From Acanthochlamys bracteata (lineage: Eukaryota > Streptophyta > Magnoliopsida > Pandanales > Velloziaceae), in assembly GCA_019914995.1 (NCBI GenBank), contig CM034135.1, forward strand, positions 1,862,501 through 1,926,500: DNA of 64,000 bases, read 5' to 3'. Below the pieces are notes generated by a model. That model searched no databases and was not told the DNA's origin. It saw nothing but the letters and a program-made list of their open reading frames with translations. The position numbers and the translations under genes were made by a program. This document shows positions 49,437 to 61,350 of this stretch, one piece after another. Each line of letters begins with the position of its first letter. Position 1 is the stretch's first letter.

Positions 49437-52400
49437 ATGATCGAATCGAGAGTGTCTCCTCGAACACCGGCTAGAAATCCGGTTACCGGCGGTGACCGAA
49501 GATGTTATACGACGCCGTCGCGCCGTTATAGCTGGAGGGCACCGGGGATCGACGGCGATTCGCCGTATTCACGAGCCAAATTTGCTCAGGTTAAGAGATG
49601 AAACTGAATTCAAAACTTGCACGTGTTTTTAATGCTTCCAGGGATCTGCTTGATTGTTTCTAGGGTTTTGTTGTATCTATGTTCTTAATCGATAAGGAAA
49701 AAGAAATTTTATTGATTATGGTGTGGTACTGAATCAATATGCAATTTATATTTTTGCAGATTTCATTAAGTTTATAACTTCTGTTTATACTTTTTATTTT
49801 TTGTTTACCTTAAATTTCAAGAGTTGGCAACAGTACAGTTTTCGGTCTTGCTTAAATATTTTGTACTTCAGGAGTGAAGGTTTGGTATTTTATCTAGTTC
49901 TAGATATCTTTCATAATGAGCATGAAATGCATAAGTGAAGGAGTGAAACATGGATAGACTACGGAATAAAGTATATCAAACTTCAACTTGAAGATTAGGA
50001 TGTCATGTATTGTTCATGGACACTTCTTGTGTTTGTTCACTTTGGATTAAGCGTATACTTTCATCTGCACGTTCATTTTGTTCCTGTTAAATTTGTTTAT
50101 TCATGTTTTTATAAAATTGTGGTTTGGTGCATTTATTTTGTGAAAGGGTAAAGGTTTTACCGTGCTTTCAACCAGTTTCCATACGAACAATTCTTTGGTC
50201 CTTTTGATTAGTACTCCTTAATAATTATGGATAAGTTGCAAGTCTCAATAAATTTCTTCGTATCATCTTTGCGCAAATCCTTTGTTTGAAATCTTACAAG
50301 GCAAAGTTTATGCCTTAGTTACTTCATGCGTTCCAATTTCCCTTTCTGTATTTTTCTCCTTTGTTTTCAAGCTGTCAAATTTTGCAAAATCTATTGGATG
50401 ATTTGTCAGTTTTATGCTCTTGTGGTTTTTCACTTTTCTTAAAAATCTTCTTATGTTGTATTATATTTCTGCAGTTAGTGGACAAGAATCCAGAAAAGGC
50501 AGTTGCACTGTTCTGGCAAGCTATAAACCATGGAGACAAAATTGATAGTGCACTCAAGGATATGGCTGCTGTATTGCAGCAAGTCCACCGAGCTGAAGAG
50601 GCCATAGAGGCGATTCAATCATTCCGCAACAAATGTCACAGTGAGTCTCAGGAGCAACTGGACAATATTCTTCTTGATCTTTATAAGGTATATGATTTTC
50701 AGATGGGATGCTTCAAAACTTGCATTTGTTATATAAAAGATTACTGTGCTACTACGTGGTACAAGATGAATAGTGTTTGCTTCTTGTCTAAAACCACAGT
50801 TGATCACAACAATCACAGTTTTCAAGTAAATAGCAATGCTTTTTAGTTGTGCACTTCGGCTATCAGGGGTGGATCTTAGTTTGCAGGGGCCATGCCCCCT
50901 CAAGATTTGTACAAAAGTTTCTTCTATACATGCTAGTTTGAGGACTTAGTCATAGATTAAGGGTATATGAAATGCTCCTCTTGCTACTAACATGGATGAA
51001 ATTAAGTTTTCAAATCCTAAAGTTTATGCTAACAAACAAACGATATGTTAAATATAGAAACACATCTTTTTAGAACAAAATTTCAAGTTTCTTTTGGTGT
51101 GTATAACAACTTTCTCAAGTTTATTATGAACTTCCCTAGGTAATATACTAGCCTTTGCATTTTTGCTCTTAACTTTTTCTTTTAGATAAAACGTATTTGA
51201 CTACTTTCTGATTGGTCAAATATTTTATAGAGATTACAACATGTTTAACATATCATTTTTTGGGTCTCTTTTCCTCAATGTATCACTAACAAAAATTCGT
51301 GAAAAGTTAGATTTTGTTTCACCTACGAAAGTGTAAAGCTATTAGGCGTAGAACAAGTTTGGCCCCTTCAATAATTTGTCTGAAGGTTACTGGTGGCTAT
51401 CAACCCCTTTACATTATTAACTTGACTCATGTTAATTTCTTTTTTGGGAATAGAAATGTGGTAGAGTAGATGATGAAATCCAGCTTCTGAACTTGAAGTT
51501 AGAAAGGATTGATAAAGGGGTAGCATTTGGAGGAAGGGCAACAAAACTTGCAAGATCCAAAGGAAAGAGAGTTTACCTTACCATTGAACAAGAAAGAGCA
51601 AGGTGGGTACGATCTAAAGTTGCACCGTTTCTTTATACACTGATATGCCTTTATGAACGTATTCCTTGAAATTTGAACAGATTGCTAGGAAATCTCGGCT
51701 GGGCTTATATGCAATGTCAGAATTACGAAGAAGCAGTACATGTGTACAGGTATTGGCTCTATGGGATATTATGCAGTTACATAGTTTGTTAATTAGAAGC
51801 ACCAGCGGAACAATGTTCTCGGAAGCAAAGAGAGGACAGACAGCCTGCATTTTGAATTGTTTGACTAGAATAAGTTGCAACTTTTTTAGATTAAAGAGAA
51901 CAATGACTATCACCACATACAACAGACTTGTATCTAAAAAGGAAATTTAATTAGTCAACGAAATATGCAAACGAAGTTACAATTGGTTATCTACCTTCTT
52001 GGCTCGCAGGGAGGCTCTCAAAGTAGAACTTGACATCAACAAGCAGTGCAACTTGGCCATTTGCTTGACACGGACAGGCCAGGTCCAAGAAGCTCAATCA
52101 CTTCTACAGGAAGTAAAAGAATCATTACCCAATTGTAGTTCTGAGTCCTCTATTAGATCTTTTCATCGGGCATATTCCATTTGTGAACACTACTACTCAC
52201 CTGTATACAGAGATACAAATCAGAGATTTCAATCTAGAGGACCATCATCTGCCCCGAGACCTTCTACTGATGTGCATTACAGCTCTCGAGCAGATATGAA
52301 ATATCAGGGTGAAAGATATGGCAGGAGAAATATGGATCATGAACGAGAAAAACCACAAATTCCATCACAGGCATTTCGAGCTTCCAGGTCCAAAGCCTCG

Positions 52401-53123
52401 AGGCAACTCAACTTTGTAAGACCAAACAATCAAGAGTTCTCTATCAATGAAAATGTTCCAGACGCAGATTTGAAGCCTTTGAAGGAACTTGAAGTCAACA
52501 CCTTGATTATTAATGGGGAGAGATGGATAAGAGCAGAACAGGACATGTGTAGGTCATCAGCACAGTATGGATCTGGAGCTAATATCTTGAAACCACTGCT
52601 AAATCCTTGTGCGGAGAAAGCGGCTCCACCTTTAGATCATTGTTTGAAGTCTTTCATCAATAGCCAGATGGATCAGAAATTCCCGAACAGTGTACCATCA
52701 AAGAGCAGGCATTGGTCTCCAAGACTCGTAGCATCATTGCACACAATGGGTAGCTCTGAAGACTTGCCTGAGGAATGTTTTCAGACACCATTGGTCTCCG
52801 GGAGCATGAGAGGAACAGGATCTGATCTGGAATACGGTGTCAGGCAGAACTCTATATACATTTCTGCAAGTGTTAATCTAGGCAGCAGCTTCAGCAACTT
52901 GTATGATGAACAACTCAGAACACAACCCTTCATGAGGAGGAGGCCATGGGCTGTCCAGATAGAAGAAGCAGGAGATGAGTCTGTTGAGAACTCAAAGCAT
53001 ACTGCATCCTTTGTTGAACCTGCTGCTTGCTTCAAGGACTTGCTTGAAGAAGATATCAGGACGCAACCAGTGAAGAAGAGTGGGAGGACATGGGCTGAAA
53101 TGGTAGAGGAAGAAAACACCTAG
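49437..53123 (+). CDS. POLLENLESS3/MS5-family TPR protein
   Basis: Five exons: 49437-49589, 50475-50687, 51454-51602, 51681-51749, 52010-53123; 565 residues. Family members include Arabidopsis MS5/POLLENLESS3 (TDM1, exit from meiosis) and the SDI sulfur-deficiency proteins. Matches: SPYSRAKFAQ leading into LVDKNPEKAVALFWQAIN, SALKDMAAVLQQVHRAEEAI, KKCGRVDDEIQLLNLKL, and LLGNLGWAYMQCQNYEEAV. TPR-like helices cover about residues 52-215. The long last exon encodes a Ser-rich, probably disordered tail with repeated W-containing motifs (RPWAVQIEEA; RTWAEMVEEE at the end). The ATG at 49437 is chosen because the one 12 bp upstream stops at once. The length and tail fit the MS5-like branch better than SDI. 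Meiotic function is inference. Confidence 0.9.
50866..51394. mobile_element. Probable DNA-transposon remnant in TPR-gene intron
   Basis: About 529 bp inside intron 2 (50688-51453) flanked by identical 8-bp direct repeats GGCTATCA (50858-50865 and 51395-51402), the size of a hAT target duplication. The left end 'ggggtggatcttag' with 'ggggccatgccccc' just inside, and the right part 'tttggccccttcaat', resemble a common plant element type with GGGGC-CATGGCCCC ends. Terminal repeats are poorly preserved and there is no transposase ORF. Confidence 0.55.
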
Positions 53124-54631
53124 TTGATGAAACTCAATAGCAGCTCAAGGAAGATGTGGACTTTAAGTGGCAGAAGGGATCACAGTAAGTGCAGAACTTC
53201 TACCCGTGTACATGTTCCACTTGTGAAAGTATTTGCATTTACACTACAAGCAAAGCATGTTAAGAATATCCTGCAAAATTTTAATCATGGATTGACATTA
53301 GTTAATCAGGTACGATGTATTGTCCACAGGGTTCTAAAGGTTGCTCGCAAGCTGGTGCAGAAGGTTCTGAAGCCGAAACAGTCATTGCGGACGAATGGAG
53401 AGGTCTAGAGCAGGATTTTGTTGATCCTTTGTAATCCAACCCTGGGGATGGAATCTTGCGTGAGGTTATCATGTAGAGGTTTCGGGTCATGGTTAACATC
53501 TAGTCTATAGTATAGAATTTAGGATCTAAAAATTGTAAGGTCTTAAGCTTTTAGGGATTGCTTTTTTAAATTCATATGGAATAAATATGTTAGTAGAATA
53601 TAAAATACATTATACATACTTTACTCATAATAGATTGGTATATAGCAATACTGAAAATGACATTGTCTGGATGGTAAAACGTGGTTGTTGATAGCATGAG
53701 GATTGATTTCCAAGGACTAGTGCGAGCTCCATGCATGGCTTCCTAGGGTCGATTGCAAAGTGATCGAACCACGACAGCACCTGAAATGGAATGTTGGAAC
53801 CACCAGTTGTTTGTTCGAAGTTCCAAAATCATTCTCGTCAAACACGATCCTCAAAGACCGCGCGCGAGATGATCTAGGCTAACTTGCTGACTTACGACGC
53901 CGCTAACTTCGCCGACTAATTACCGGAACTTAATCGGTATGTTGCCGGAAGGCGTTAACGAGGCCTCTAAGAGTAGGCCTTCAAAAGTGCCGGAAGGCGT
54001 TAACGAGCAACGCAACTTGTATGGGCCTCTAAGATTAGGCCCTAATTTAGATGGGCCTAACCAGACATAAAAATTGGCCTGTTTTCAATACGGATGGTGT
54101 TAGAAGAAGAAGCCTAACGGCCCTCACCGCACCGGGCGTCACCATACCGCAGAATGGTGAAGTTAGTAGCTACTCCCGGTTGCAGTATACATGCTCCTTC
54201 ATAAATAAATCGAAAGTTAATAAATGAAATATTTTTTAAGAAGCACATATGAAGAGCCTAATTATTTTCTATATATTTTGTGCGTGTTTACGTACTCCCT
54301 AAATTCACTTTTTTTTAAACTCATTTACATCATAAAATACATTACAAAATTAAAATAAATTATTTTTATTATAAATTTATTTTTTAAAATTTAATTTTAA
54401 ATTTACTTATAATATAAAATAATTATAAAATTTTATTTTTTATTAAATATTTTTAATTTTATTTTTTTTTTAAACTCAGTTTCGAAGTTTATCAACCAAG
54501 TAAACACGCCTTTTGTCATTATCTCCTTCACTAGAAGACAATCTCAGCATTTTCTATTCATTTTTTGCAAATATATGTATAAAATATCTGCAGTTGGTGT
54601 TTTTCTTTGGAGTCTTGAGAGAGATATAGAG
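53124..54631. promoter_or_regulatory. 3' UTR of TPR gene and promoter of HIBADH gene
   Basis: After the TPR-gene stop the first few hundred bases are probably 3' UTR. At 53943-54066 a GC-richer patch has a duplicated 20-bp block (TGCCGGAAGGCGTTAACGAG at 53943 and 53988) and two copies of 'ggcctctaaga-taggcc', with TGGGCC site II elements at about 54031 and 54052. Site II motifs are frequent in promoters of nuclear genes for mitochondrial proteins, fitting the downstream gene. A MITE-like insert follows at 54281-54510. Confidence 0.5.
54281..54510. mobile_element. Tourist-like MITE, diverged copy
   Basis: About 230 bp, left end TGCGTGTTTACGTA and right end reading GGCGTGTTTACTTGG on the other strand, with the same AT-rich body order as the copies at 8730-9219 (AAACTCATTT, then AAAATAAATT, then TTTTATTTTTTATTAAATA). 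It lies about 120 bp before the HIBADH start codon, thus in the proximal promoter or leader. The target duplication is unclear. Confidence 0.6.
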
Positions 54632-57600
54632 ATGGGATCAAGAGCTCGAAGACTTGTTTTTATAGTTGGATCATCCTTGATTCGTGGGTTTTCTTCAATG
54701 TCTAGCTGTCATGTTCCATCTCAGCTCCAGGTTTGATTCCATTGCAATCTTTTTCTTTTATCTTTCTTGGCTTGGTCTCTGCTTTTTTTAGCCGAACAAA
54801 GAATATATCTTTCATTTATTAGAGGAAGTTTGAATCTTTTGACAATTTTTGTGAAGTAAAATCAAGGAAATTGTATCAAAATCGAAGCTTTGGTGGTAAA
54901 GATGAAGCAAGCAAGTAGCTTTCCTTCTCTTCTTTCTTAGGCTGTTTGAGATAAAGAGTAAACTAGTAGATGATCAAGTGAAGTTAGTGAGATGGGAAAG
55001 AACAAGTTTGGATCATATGAGTGAGCAAGTGTAAATCAGGGTAGACATTCTGACGTAAATGTCTAAGATCTGATTACACAATTATAAATTTTGGAGCAGA
55101 AAATGGACGGATTGTTAGGCATGTAGATTTATGTTCTTTAGCTTACTTTGTTACACTGTACAGTATAAACAAGTCTTTTAATGCTAATTTCAACTTTTAG
55201 TCATATTTGAAACTTTGAATCACCGGAAATGTGTGGAATAATTTGTCCAACTCTGCTAATTGTCTACATCCATATTCAACTACTTTTGTTTCAGACTTTC
55301 CCTCACAGTTTACAGGCACAAGCCTTGATCTGTTTGTAATTAGTTTCATGTATCTATAACACAACTTTGAAATTTTCTTTTATTCAGTCTCAAGAGTGAA
55401 ATTTTTGTTCAGGATTTTTTATCAAGAACCAATATATGTCTTTGATCGGTTAATTTTACTTTAAATGTTTCAGCGGGTTGGATTCATTGGTCTTGGCAAC
55501 ATGGGTTCTCGTATGGCAAATAATCTCCTTAAAGCCGGATACAAATTGACTGTGCATGACGTGTATTGCTGTCCTTCCTCTTCTACAATTCTACTTCGAT
55601 TTTTTTGGCATCAATACTTTATTGTGTGTTGCTTATAATGCATCACATTTATTCAAGTTGTTATTTGATATCCATGGTGTGAGTAGCTGAAGTTTCTATA
55701 GTTACTGCAAAGAAATGTTCCTATTCATCGTAATGGTGTTTGATTATTCTTATATTCTAAAGTAGAGTGCTTTCATAGGAGAACTAAGAAGTTGAGAATT
55801 TCTTATGGTTTCTAGTAATTATGATGCCATGAAGAATTTCTCAGAGAGGGGCATTCCAACAAAGGATACACCTTGTGAAGTAGCATTGTCAAGCGATGTC
55901 GTCATTACAATGCTACCCTCTTCATCCAATGTAAGTAGTTATGGTGCGAGTTTGCAGTCTAGCTTTAAAGAATATACTATTTGCACTTTGCAGGCATCTT
56001 TAGTATGTTTGTTGTTCAATCCTTAAAGTTATCCCATCTCTGTTCTATGATATCATTTCTAAATTAGTTATCTCGTCAAATGAATTTGCTATCAATATAT
56101 TTGAGCTCTTTATCTGGGTTCCCATTTTATATTTCAGACAACTGTGCACGTCTTTTATTTGTAACCACCCAAAATTTAGCAAATTACCTAGTTAACAGCA
56201 TTTAAGAGGTCATGGCCTTTCAGTTATAGCTTAATTTCACATTTGTTGCAAGCTTAATTAGGTAACTTCCTCGAACATATGGCTCGATTAACTATTCGTC
56301 TCTATTTCCTTGCTTATGATTATGTTCATCTAAAGGTAAGTCGTGAGTTTAGTAGAACACCATTTTTTGGAGATGTATTTCTTACTTCCATAATCATGAG
56401 ATCCTGGTTTTAAAATGTGAAATGTTTCCAGGTTTTGGATGTATACACCGGGGAGAATGGCTTGTTACGTGAAAGGAGTCATGTAACACCATGGTTGTTT
56501 ATAGATTCTTCCACTATTGATCCACACACGTCAAGGAAGCTTTCCATGGACATCTCCACATGCCTTTTAAAAGAAAAGAGAGGTTCTTCTTTTTGGATCA
56601 CCTTTAACCTCTTTTTAACATGATAGCAGAATCTGTGTTCTTATGAAAAGTTTTAGTCCTTTCTTGTGTACTTTCATATAGGGGATGTAGATACCCCAGT
56701 CATGCTTGATGCTCCTGTCTCTGGAGGAGTTCTTGCTGCAGAGGCTGGGACTCTTACTTTAATGGTAACTAACTGATGAGTAATATGGGAACCTTCACAC
56801 TTTGGGTTTCCAGAGGATTAGGATTGTGATGTACATCCCCTAAGTAATTTATGTACCTCTTTCTACTTTTCGCATCAAGATATTATAACTTGCAGGTTGG
56901 TGGCATGGAAACAGTCTATCATGCTGCAAAACCTTTGCTGCTCGCTATGGGCAAAAGGTTAATATATTGTGGTGGATCTGGAAATGGTGCAGTTAAGTCC
57001 TTTCATCAGTATCCTTTTGAAAGCTTAACTTAGCTTAGCTTTTGAAACTTCTAGCCTTCAAATTTTATGGGTGTTTCGGACCTGCAAATTATAGGTCCCT
57101 ATTTCATGCTATAGTAGTATTCGAGTGGTAGTTATAAGTGCTAGTACAGTGGACTGCAACTAACATAATCTGTGCATGGTCAATGAACAGGTAGCAAAGA
57201 TTTGCAACAATATGGTCATGGCTGTAAGCATGCTTGCTGTTTCTGAAGCTTTTGCTCTTGGCCAGGAGTTAGGGATCAAGGCTAGCATATTAACAGACAT
57301 CTTTAGCTCTTCCAGCGCTCGTTGTTGGAGTAGGCATGAATAATTGTAACTTTTTTCAAGATTTGTTAAATTTTATTACGCGAAGGAATAGCAAAAGAGT
57401 TCATTAGATCTGATAACTAGTTTAGCTTTCGAGAAGTTATGCTGATATTTACTGGAATTTGACAGTGACACCTACAATCCAGTTCCTGGGCTAATGGCAG
57501 GAGTTCCTTCTTCAAGAAACTATGACGGTGGATTTTCTGTGAAGCTTATGGTACCCAAAATTCTTAAGATGTTCTGTTTTGGTTAAAGTAACTGCTGGTG

Positions 57601-58054
57601 CACTTGTAAAGGCTTGGTTCTCACTGCTTGCATGATGAATTATCTAGGTTGATCTAAGAAAAAAAAGAAGTGAGAGGACTCAAAAGTGGCTATTTGTTTC
57701 AAATATATTCATCTCAATGCTTATCTGGTTCTGAACTGTGATGAACTTTCTGTCAATTGGTTCAATATGATCTTTCTGATAATAAATCAGTTCAATGCAG
57801 GCTAAGGACCTGGATCTTTATAAGGCATCCGCAGAGGAGATAGGCCGCCAATGCACTTTTGGTTCAAAAGCGCGAGACATGTAAGTTTTTTCTTTAGGGG
57901 TAACCTAGAAATTATCAACTACATTCAGTTGAGAGCCCTGAACTTCAACAAAAGTTTGGGTTTCAGATACATCGAGTTGCTTGACAAAGATTTAGAGTTG
58001 AAGGATTTCTCCTGTGTTTTCCGTCACTTCTATGATGGCAAAGATGAAGCTTAG
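54632..58054 (+). CDS. 3-hydroxyisobutyrate dehydrogenase, mitochondrial
   Basis: NAD-dependent oxidation of 3-hydroxyisobutyrate to methylmalonate semialdehyde in valine breakdown (mitochondrial matrix). Ten exons: 54632-54730, 55474-55562, 55816-55930, 56432-56582, 56682-56764, 56896-56991, 57191-57333, 57466-57550, 57801-57880, 57967-58054; 342 residues, the usual plant length. The first 33 residues are Arg/Ser-rich without acids (MGSRARRLVFIVGSSLIRGF), a good presequence. The Rossmann motif GFIGLGNMGSRMA (Gly 39/41/44) follows; the substrate block DAPVSGG is present; the catalytic Lys is in VAKICNN (about 214). Intron 7 starts with GC rather than GT (57334). In intron 2 the donor is the second of two overlapping GT sites, needed to keep frame. 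Confidence 0.94.
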
Positions 58055-59080
58055 ATGGCTACTGACAATTACTCCCAAGACAGATGCCGGATTCGAATGT
58101 TTCAAGCTAAGTAAGCAATGACCATGAAGTTATTTATGTTACCCTGCTAGCAGAGCCCAACCGTCTCTGTTGAAGCTCCCAAATGCTTGTTATTGTAGTA
58201 GTAAATTTACCGTCTCTGCTGTCTCTGAAACATTGTAAAACATTATTCAGGACATCTTCTTTCAGTTAAATAGATTTTTTTAATAGATTATTGTTGCCCT
58301 ATTTTGTCGGTCTTTCATCTTTTTATTTTTTTTTCCTTTGTGTGTGTGTGAATTCTGTGTATTTCTGAGACCTCGTTACAGTATTCCCAACATTTCTAAC
58401 AGCGTCTTTATTTTGTAAATAAAATAAAAATGTAGTGCTGTAAGTTTTTGCTTTGACATTTTACATCATTCAACACCGTCAGGCCAAATCTAGCTGTCCA
58501 ATCACGAGTTGCCTGTCAGCAGGTGGAACTGCAAAATCTAAAATTTATGAAAACTACTTCAAATATTGTGGGTATCAGAAGCCTACATGGCTTCATGTAA
58601 GACATAAAAATTAGAATTTCTCTACCTATCTGTCAGATAAGACATTGCTATTTAATTTAACTTTAACAAGTCACCAGAAAAAAGATGTTCTGGTTTCAGA
58701 AAATTCCCAAGAACATTCATGAAAAACTAGCTGCACCACAAAAATTAACCACAACAGCAACAAAGAAAGAAAAAAATAAAAAATAAATCCTCCTAAAAAA
58801 CTTGCGCCTCAACTGCAAAAGGATTGCGTGGATAAGGTTATGCTCCACCATATCAGAATTCATCCACACTGAAATTGCCATTTGTATTAACACTAAACAC
58901 AACTCTTGCGTTCCGCATCTCAGCTTCATCTCTCCATTTTAGTCAAGTATAACAAGCACAAGAGACAGTGAAACGCGAACAACACAAACAAAATTAACAC
59001 AACACAGGAACAGAAACGAAGTTGCAGAAAGAAAGAGCGTGTTGTTTTTGTTGTTGTGTTTGAGAGCTAAGTAGAGAGCA
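58055..59080. other. 3' UTR of HIBADH and promoter of PsbR gene
   Basis: The first few hundred bases are 3' UTR. The rest is the upstream region of the PsbR gene and should hold its light-responsive promoter, but I could not single out a convincing TATA box or light-response motif. ORFs are short and unremarkable. Confidence 0.4.
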
Positions 59081-59850
59081 ATGGCAGCTTCTGTTATGTC
59101 TTCATTGACGTTGAAGCCTGCTTCTCCTGTTTTCGAGAAGACACAAGTAAGAGGTCTTCCTTCTCTTGCTAGGTCTTCATCTTCATTCAGAGTTCAAGCT
59201 AGTGGTGGCAAGAAGATCAAGACTGCAACACCCTATGGTAAGCAAACTATGATTGTACACACATACATGAAAACATTGCCGTAGATAATGCGTAAAAGTA
59301 ATATGAATTATCTCAATTTCAGGACCTGGTGGAGGCATGAACTTGCCAGGAGGTTTGGATGCATCAGGAAGGAAACAAAGGGTTAGCTTTAAACTTTTTC
59401 TGCAAACGTACTCAAGCATATATTTGGAGAACTCGAAAATATATAACAAAATGTATTGATTTATGGGAACAGGGAAAGGGTGTGTACCAGTTTGTAGACA
59501 AGTACGGTGCAAATGTTGATGGCTACAGGTAAAAATAATATCAAAACATTGTAGCAATTTACTGATTATGTTTAGAACTTTGGCTTATTAAACTGTGTAT
59601 AATAATTTTGCAGTCCAATCTACTCACCAGACGAATGGTCTCCAAGTGGTGATGTCTATGTTGGAGGTAAATTTCAAACAGTCCTCAATAGAAAACTACA
59701 AATTAATTTTCTTTTGATAATCTGATTCCATTAATGTTTGCCGGTGCATTTTCAGGAACCACTGGGCTCTTGATCTGGGCAGTCACACTTGCTGGACTTC
59801 TAGGAGGCGGTGCTCTTCTTGTGTACAGCACCAGTGCTTTGGCTCAGTAG
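59081..59850 (+). CDS. PSBR: Photosystem II 10-kDa polypeptide PsbR
   Basis: Nucleus-encoded thylakoid subunit that stabilises the oxygen-evolving part of photosystem II, helping PsbP/PsbQ binding. Five exons: 59081-59237, 59323-59381, 59473-59528, 59614-59666, 59756-59850; 139 residues, the family's length. The first about 40 residues are a Ser/Ala-rich chloroplast transit peptide ([18 protein letters not shown]). The mature part shows [39 protein letters not shown] and the single C-terminal membrane span [20 protein letters not shown] ending in STSALAQ. All introns are GT-AG. The ATG at 59081 follows a clean leader. Confidence 0.97.
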
Positions 59851-61350
59851 ATGAAACTTCATCTCGTGTCTATTTCTGATGTTGCACGTGTTTCCAGATC
59901 TCTGTAACCAATTTCTATGACCCTGTAATGAAAACAGGCACTTCATTATTGTAAAATCTTTCTGCGTATGTCGATCTTTCCTCTGTATTCGGTCACTGAT
60001 TTTCACCATTAATAGTAGAAATGGTACCAGATACCATACCCCTAGAAATTTATTTATTAAAGGACTGCCTTCATAAAAATGCTAATGCTTTGACAGCAAT
60101 GAACTAGAAGACCAGAAATACAGAAGTATCACTGCAACAAGAAATAAGTCATAACATAAAGCAAAAACATATTCCAACCGGAGTACTGTAAAGTTACCTC
60201 TAAAACTAACCCAATCAACCATGAAGAAGGAAGAAAATTTTTATATTCATTAGACAAAGCCATCTTACTTTGTTAAAATCAGACTGCAATTGAGTTCAAC
60301 ATCAAGCTGACCTTGAAGCGGATTGGGTTATGCCTTCTGTCATAGTGATCAAAGATGCTTGAAACTGGAGTAGCTCCAACTATCTGAACAGGAAGGTAGT
60401 CCATGGTATAAGACAACTACTCTCAAACAGAAAGGAGTCCACATGTATATATCAACAGAAATTGTTAAAGCTACATCTCTCATTTAAAGAATCAAGACTT
60501 CATGACTTGATCTGAAAAGAGAAATGGTACACACCGAGCCATCTATCAATGGCATAATCATCAGCACCTATAAAAGGCAGATTATCATCTTTAGGCTATA
60601 TAATATATTTTCAACCTCTGTGACTTACAAACTTCTGTTACAAAATTTCAGAAACTGTTTCAACTTAAAAGGGAAGACAATGTGATGACCACAACAGCTT
60701 TCTTCAGGTTCAATTTGACTCCACCATCAAATGGCAATACCCTGGTAAATTAGAAACATAGCAGACCTCTATCAGATGCACCGTGTTAATATGCATTGCT
60801 TGAGGTAGGCACCTAACAAATCACTTCAGAATTTTCAAAAGGGTGTAACAATCCAGCAAGCAACATTGAGTTGCCTGAGGTAGGCACCAAATAAATCACT
60901 TGAGAACCTTCAAAGGGGTGTGATAATCCAGCATTCTCTGTATGATAGAAGAGGGTCAAGTTAGGTAGGCATGAGATAATTAGAAGAATTCTGGAATCCA
61001 ATAGCTCATTCTAGGAAGGCATGCCAGAATTGGAGTTTGCACTATTGTACAAAAGAAGAATAAGAGAAATATTTTCATGACAAAATTTAAAAAAAACTTG
61101 ACCAGAATGCAAGTGAACATTCTTTTCTTTCTGTTTTTTTTTTCCATTGCTAGAAAATATTCTAGAGGTACACTGTTGTTTCCAATTGGTTATTGAAGAA
61201 AATAAAAGCCACAAGGACCCAGCACTATACACAAAGCTAGAAAATATAAGAGTTAACTAGAAACTCTATGACTCAGGTAGGTTTAAGCATAGTCCTTCAT
61301 GAAAGTTTATGGACCTAGCAGACAGAAGAGCAATCACCTTAAGCAAGAAA
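59851..61350. other. Converging 3' regions of PsbR and OLA1-like genes
   Basis: The first few hundred bases are PsbR 3' UTR. Beyond about 60.1 kb no coding feature is seen; part should be 3' UTR of the OLA1-like gene reading from the right. It contains one tandem duplication (listed separately). Confidence 0.45.
60796..60932. repeat. Tandem duplication, period 75 bp
   Basis: Two diverged copies start at 60796 and 60871 with 'ttgc-tgaggtaggcacc', then 'aaatcactt-agaa', then 'caaa-gggtgt-a-aatccagca'. About 62 bp align in each. Located downstream of the OLA1-like stop codon. Confidence 0.75.
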
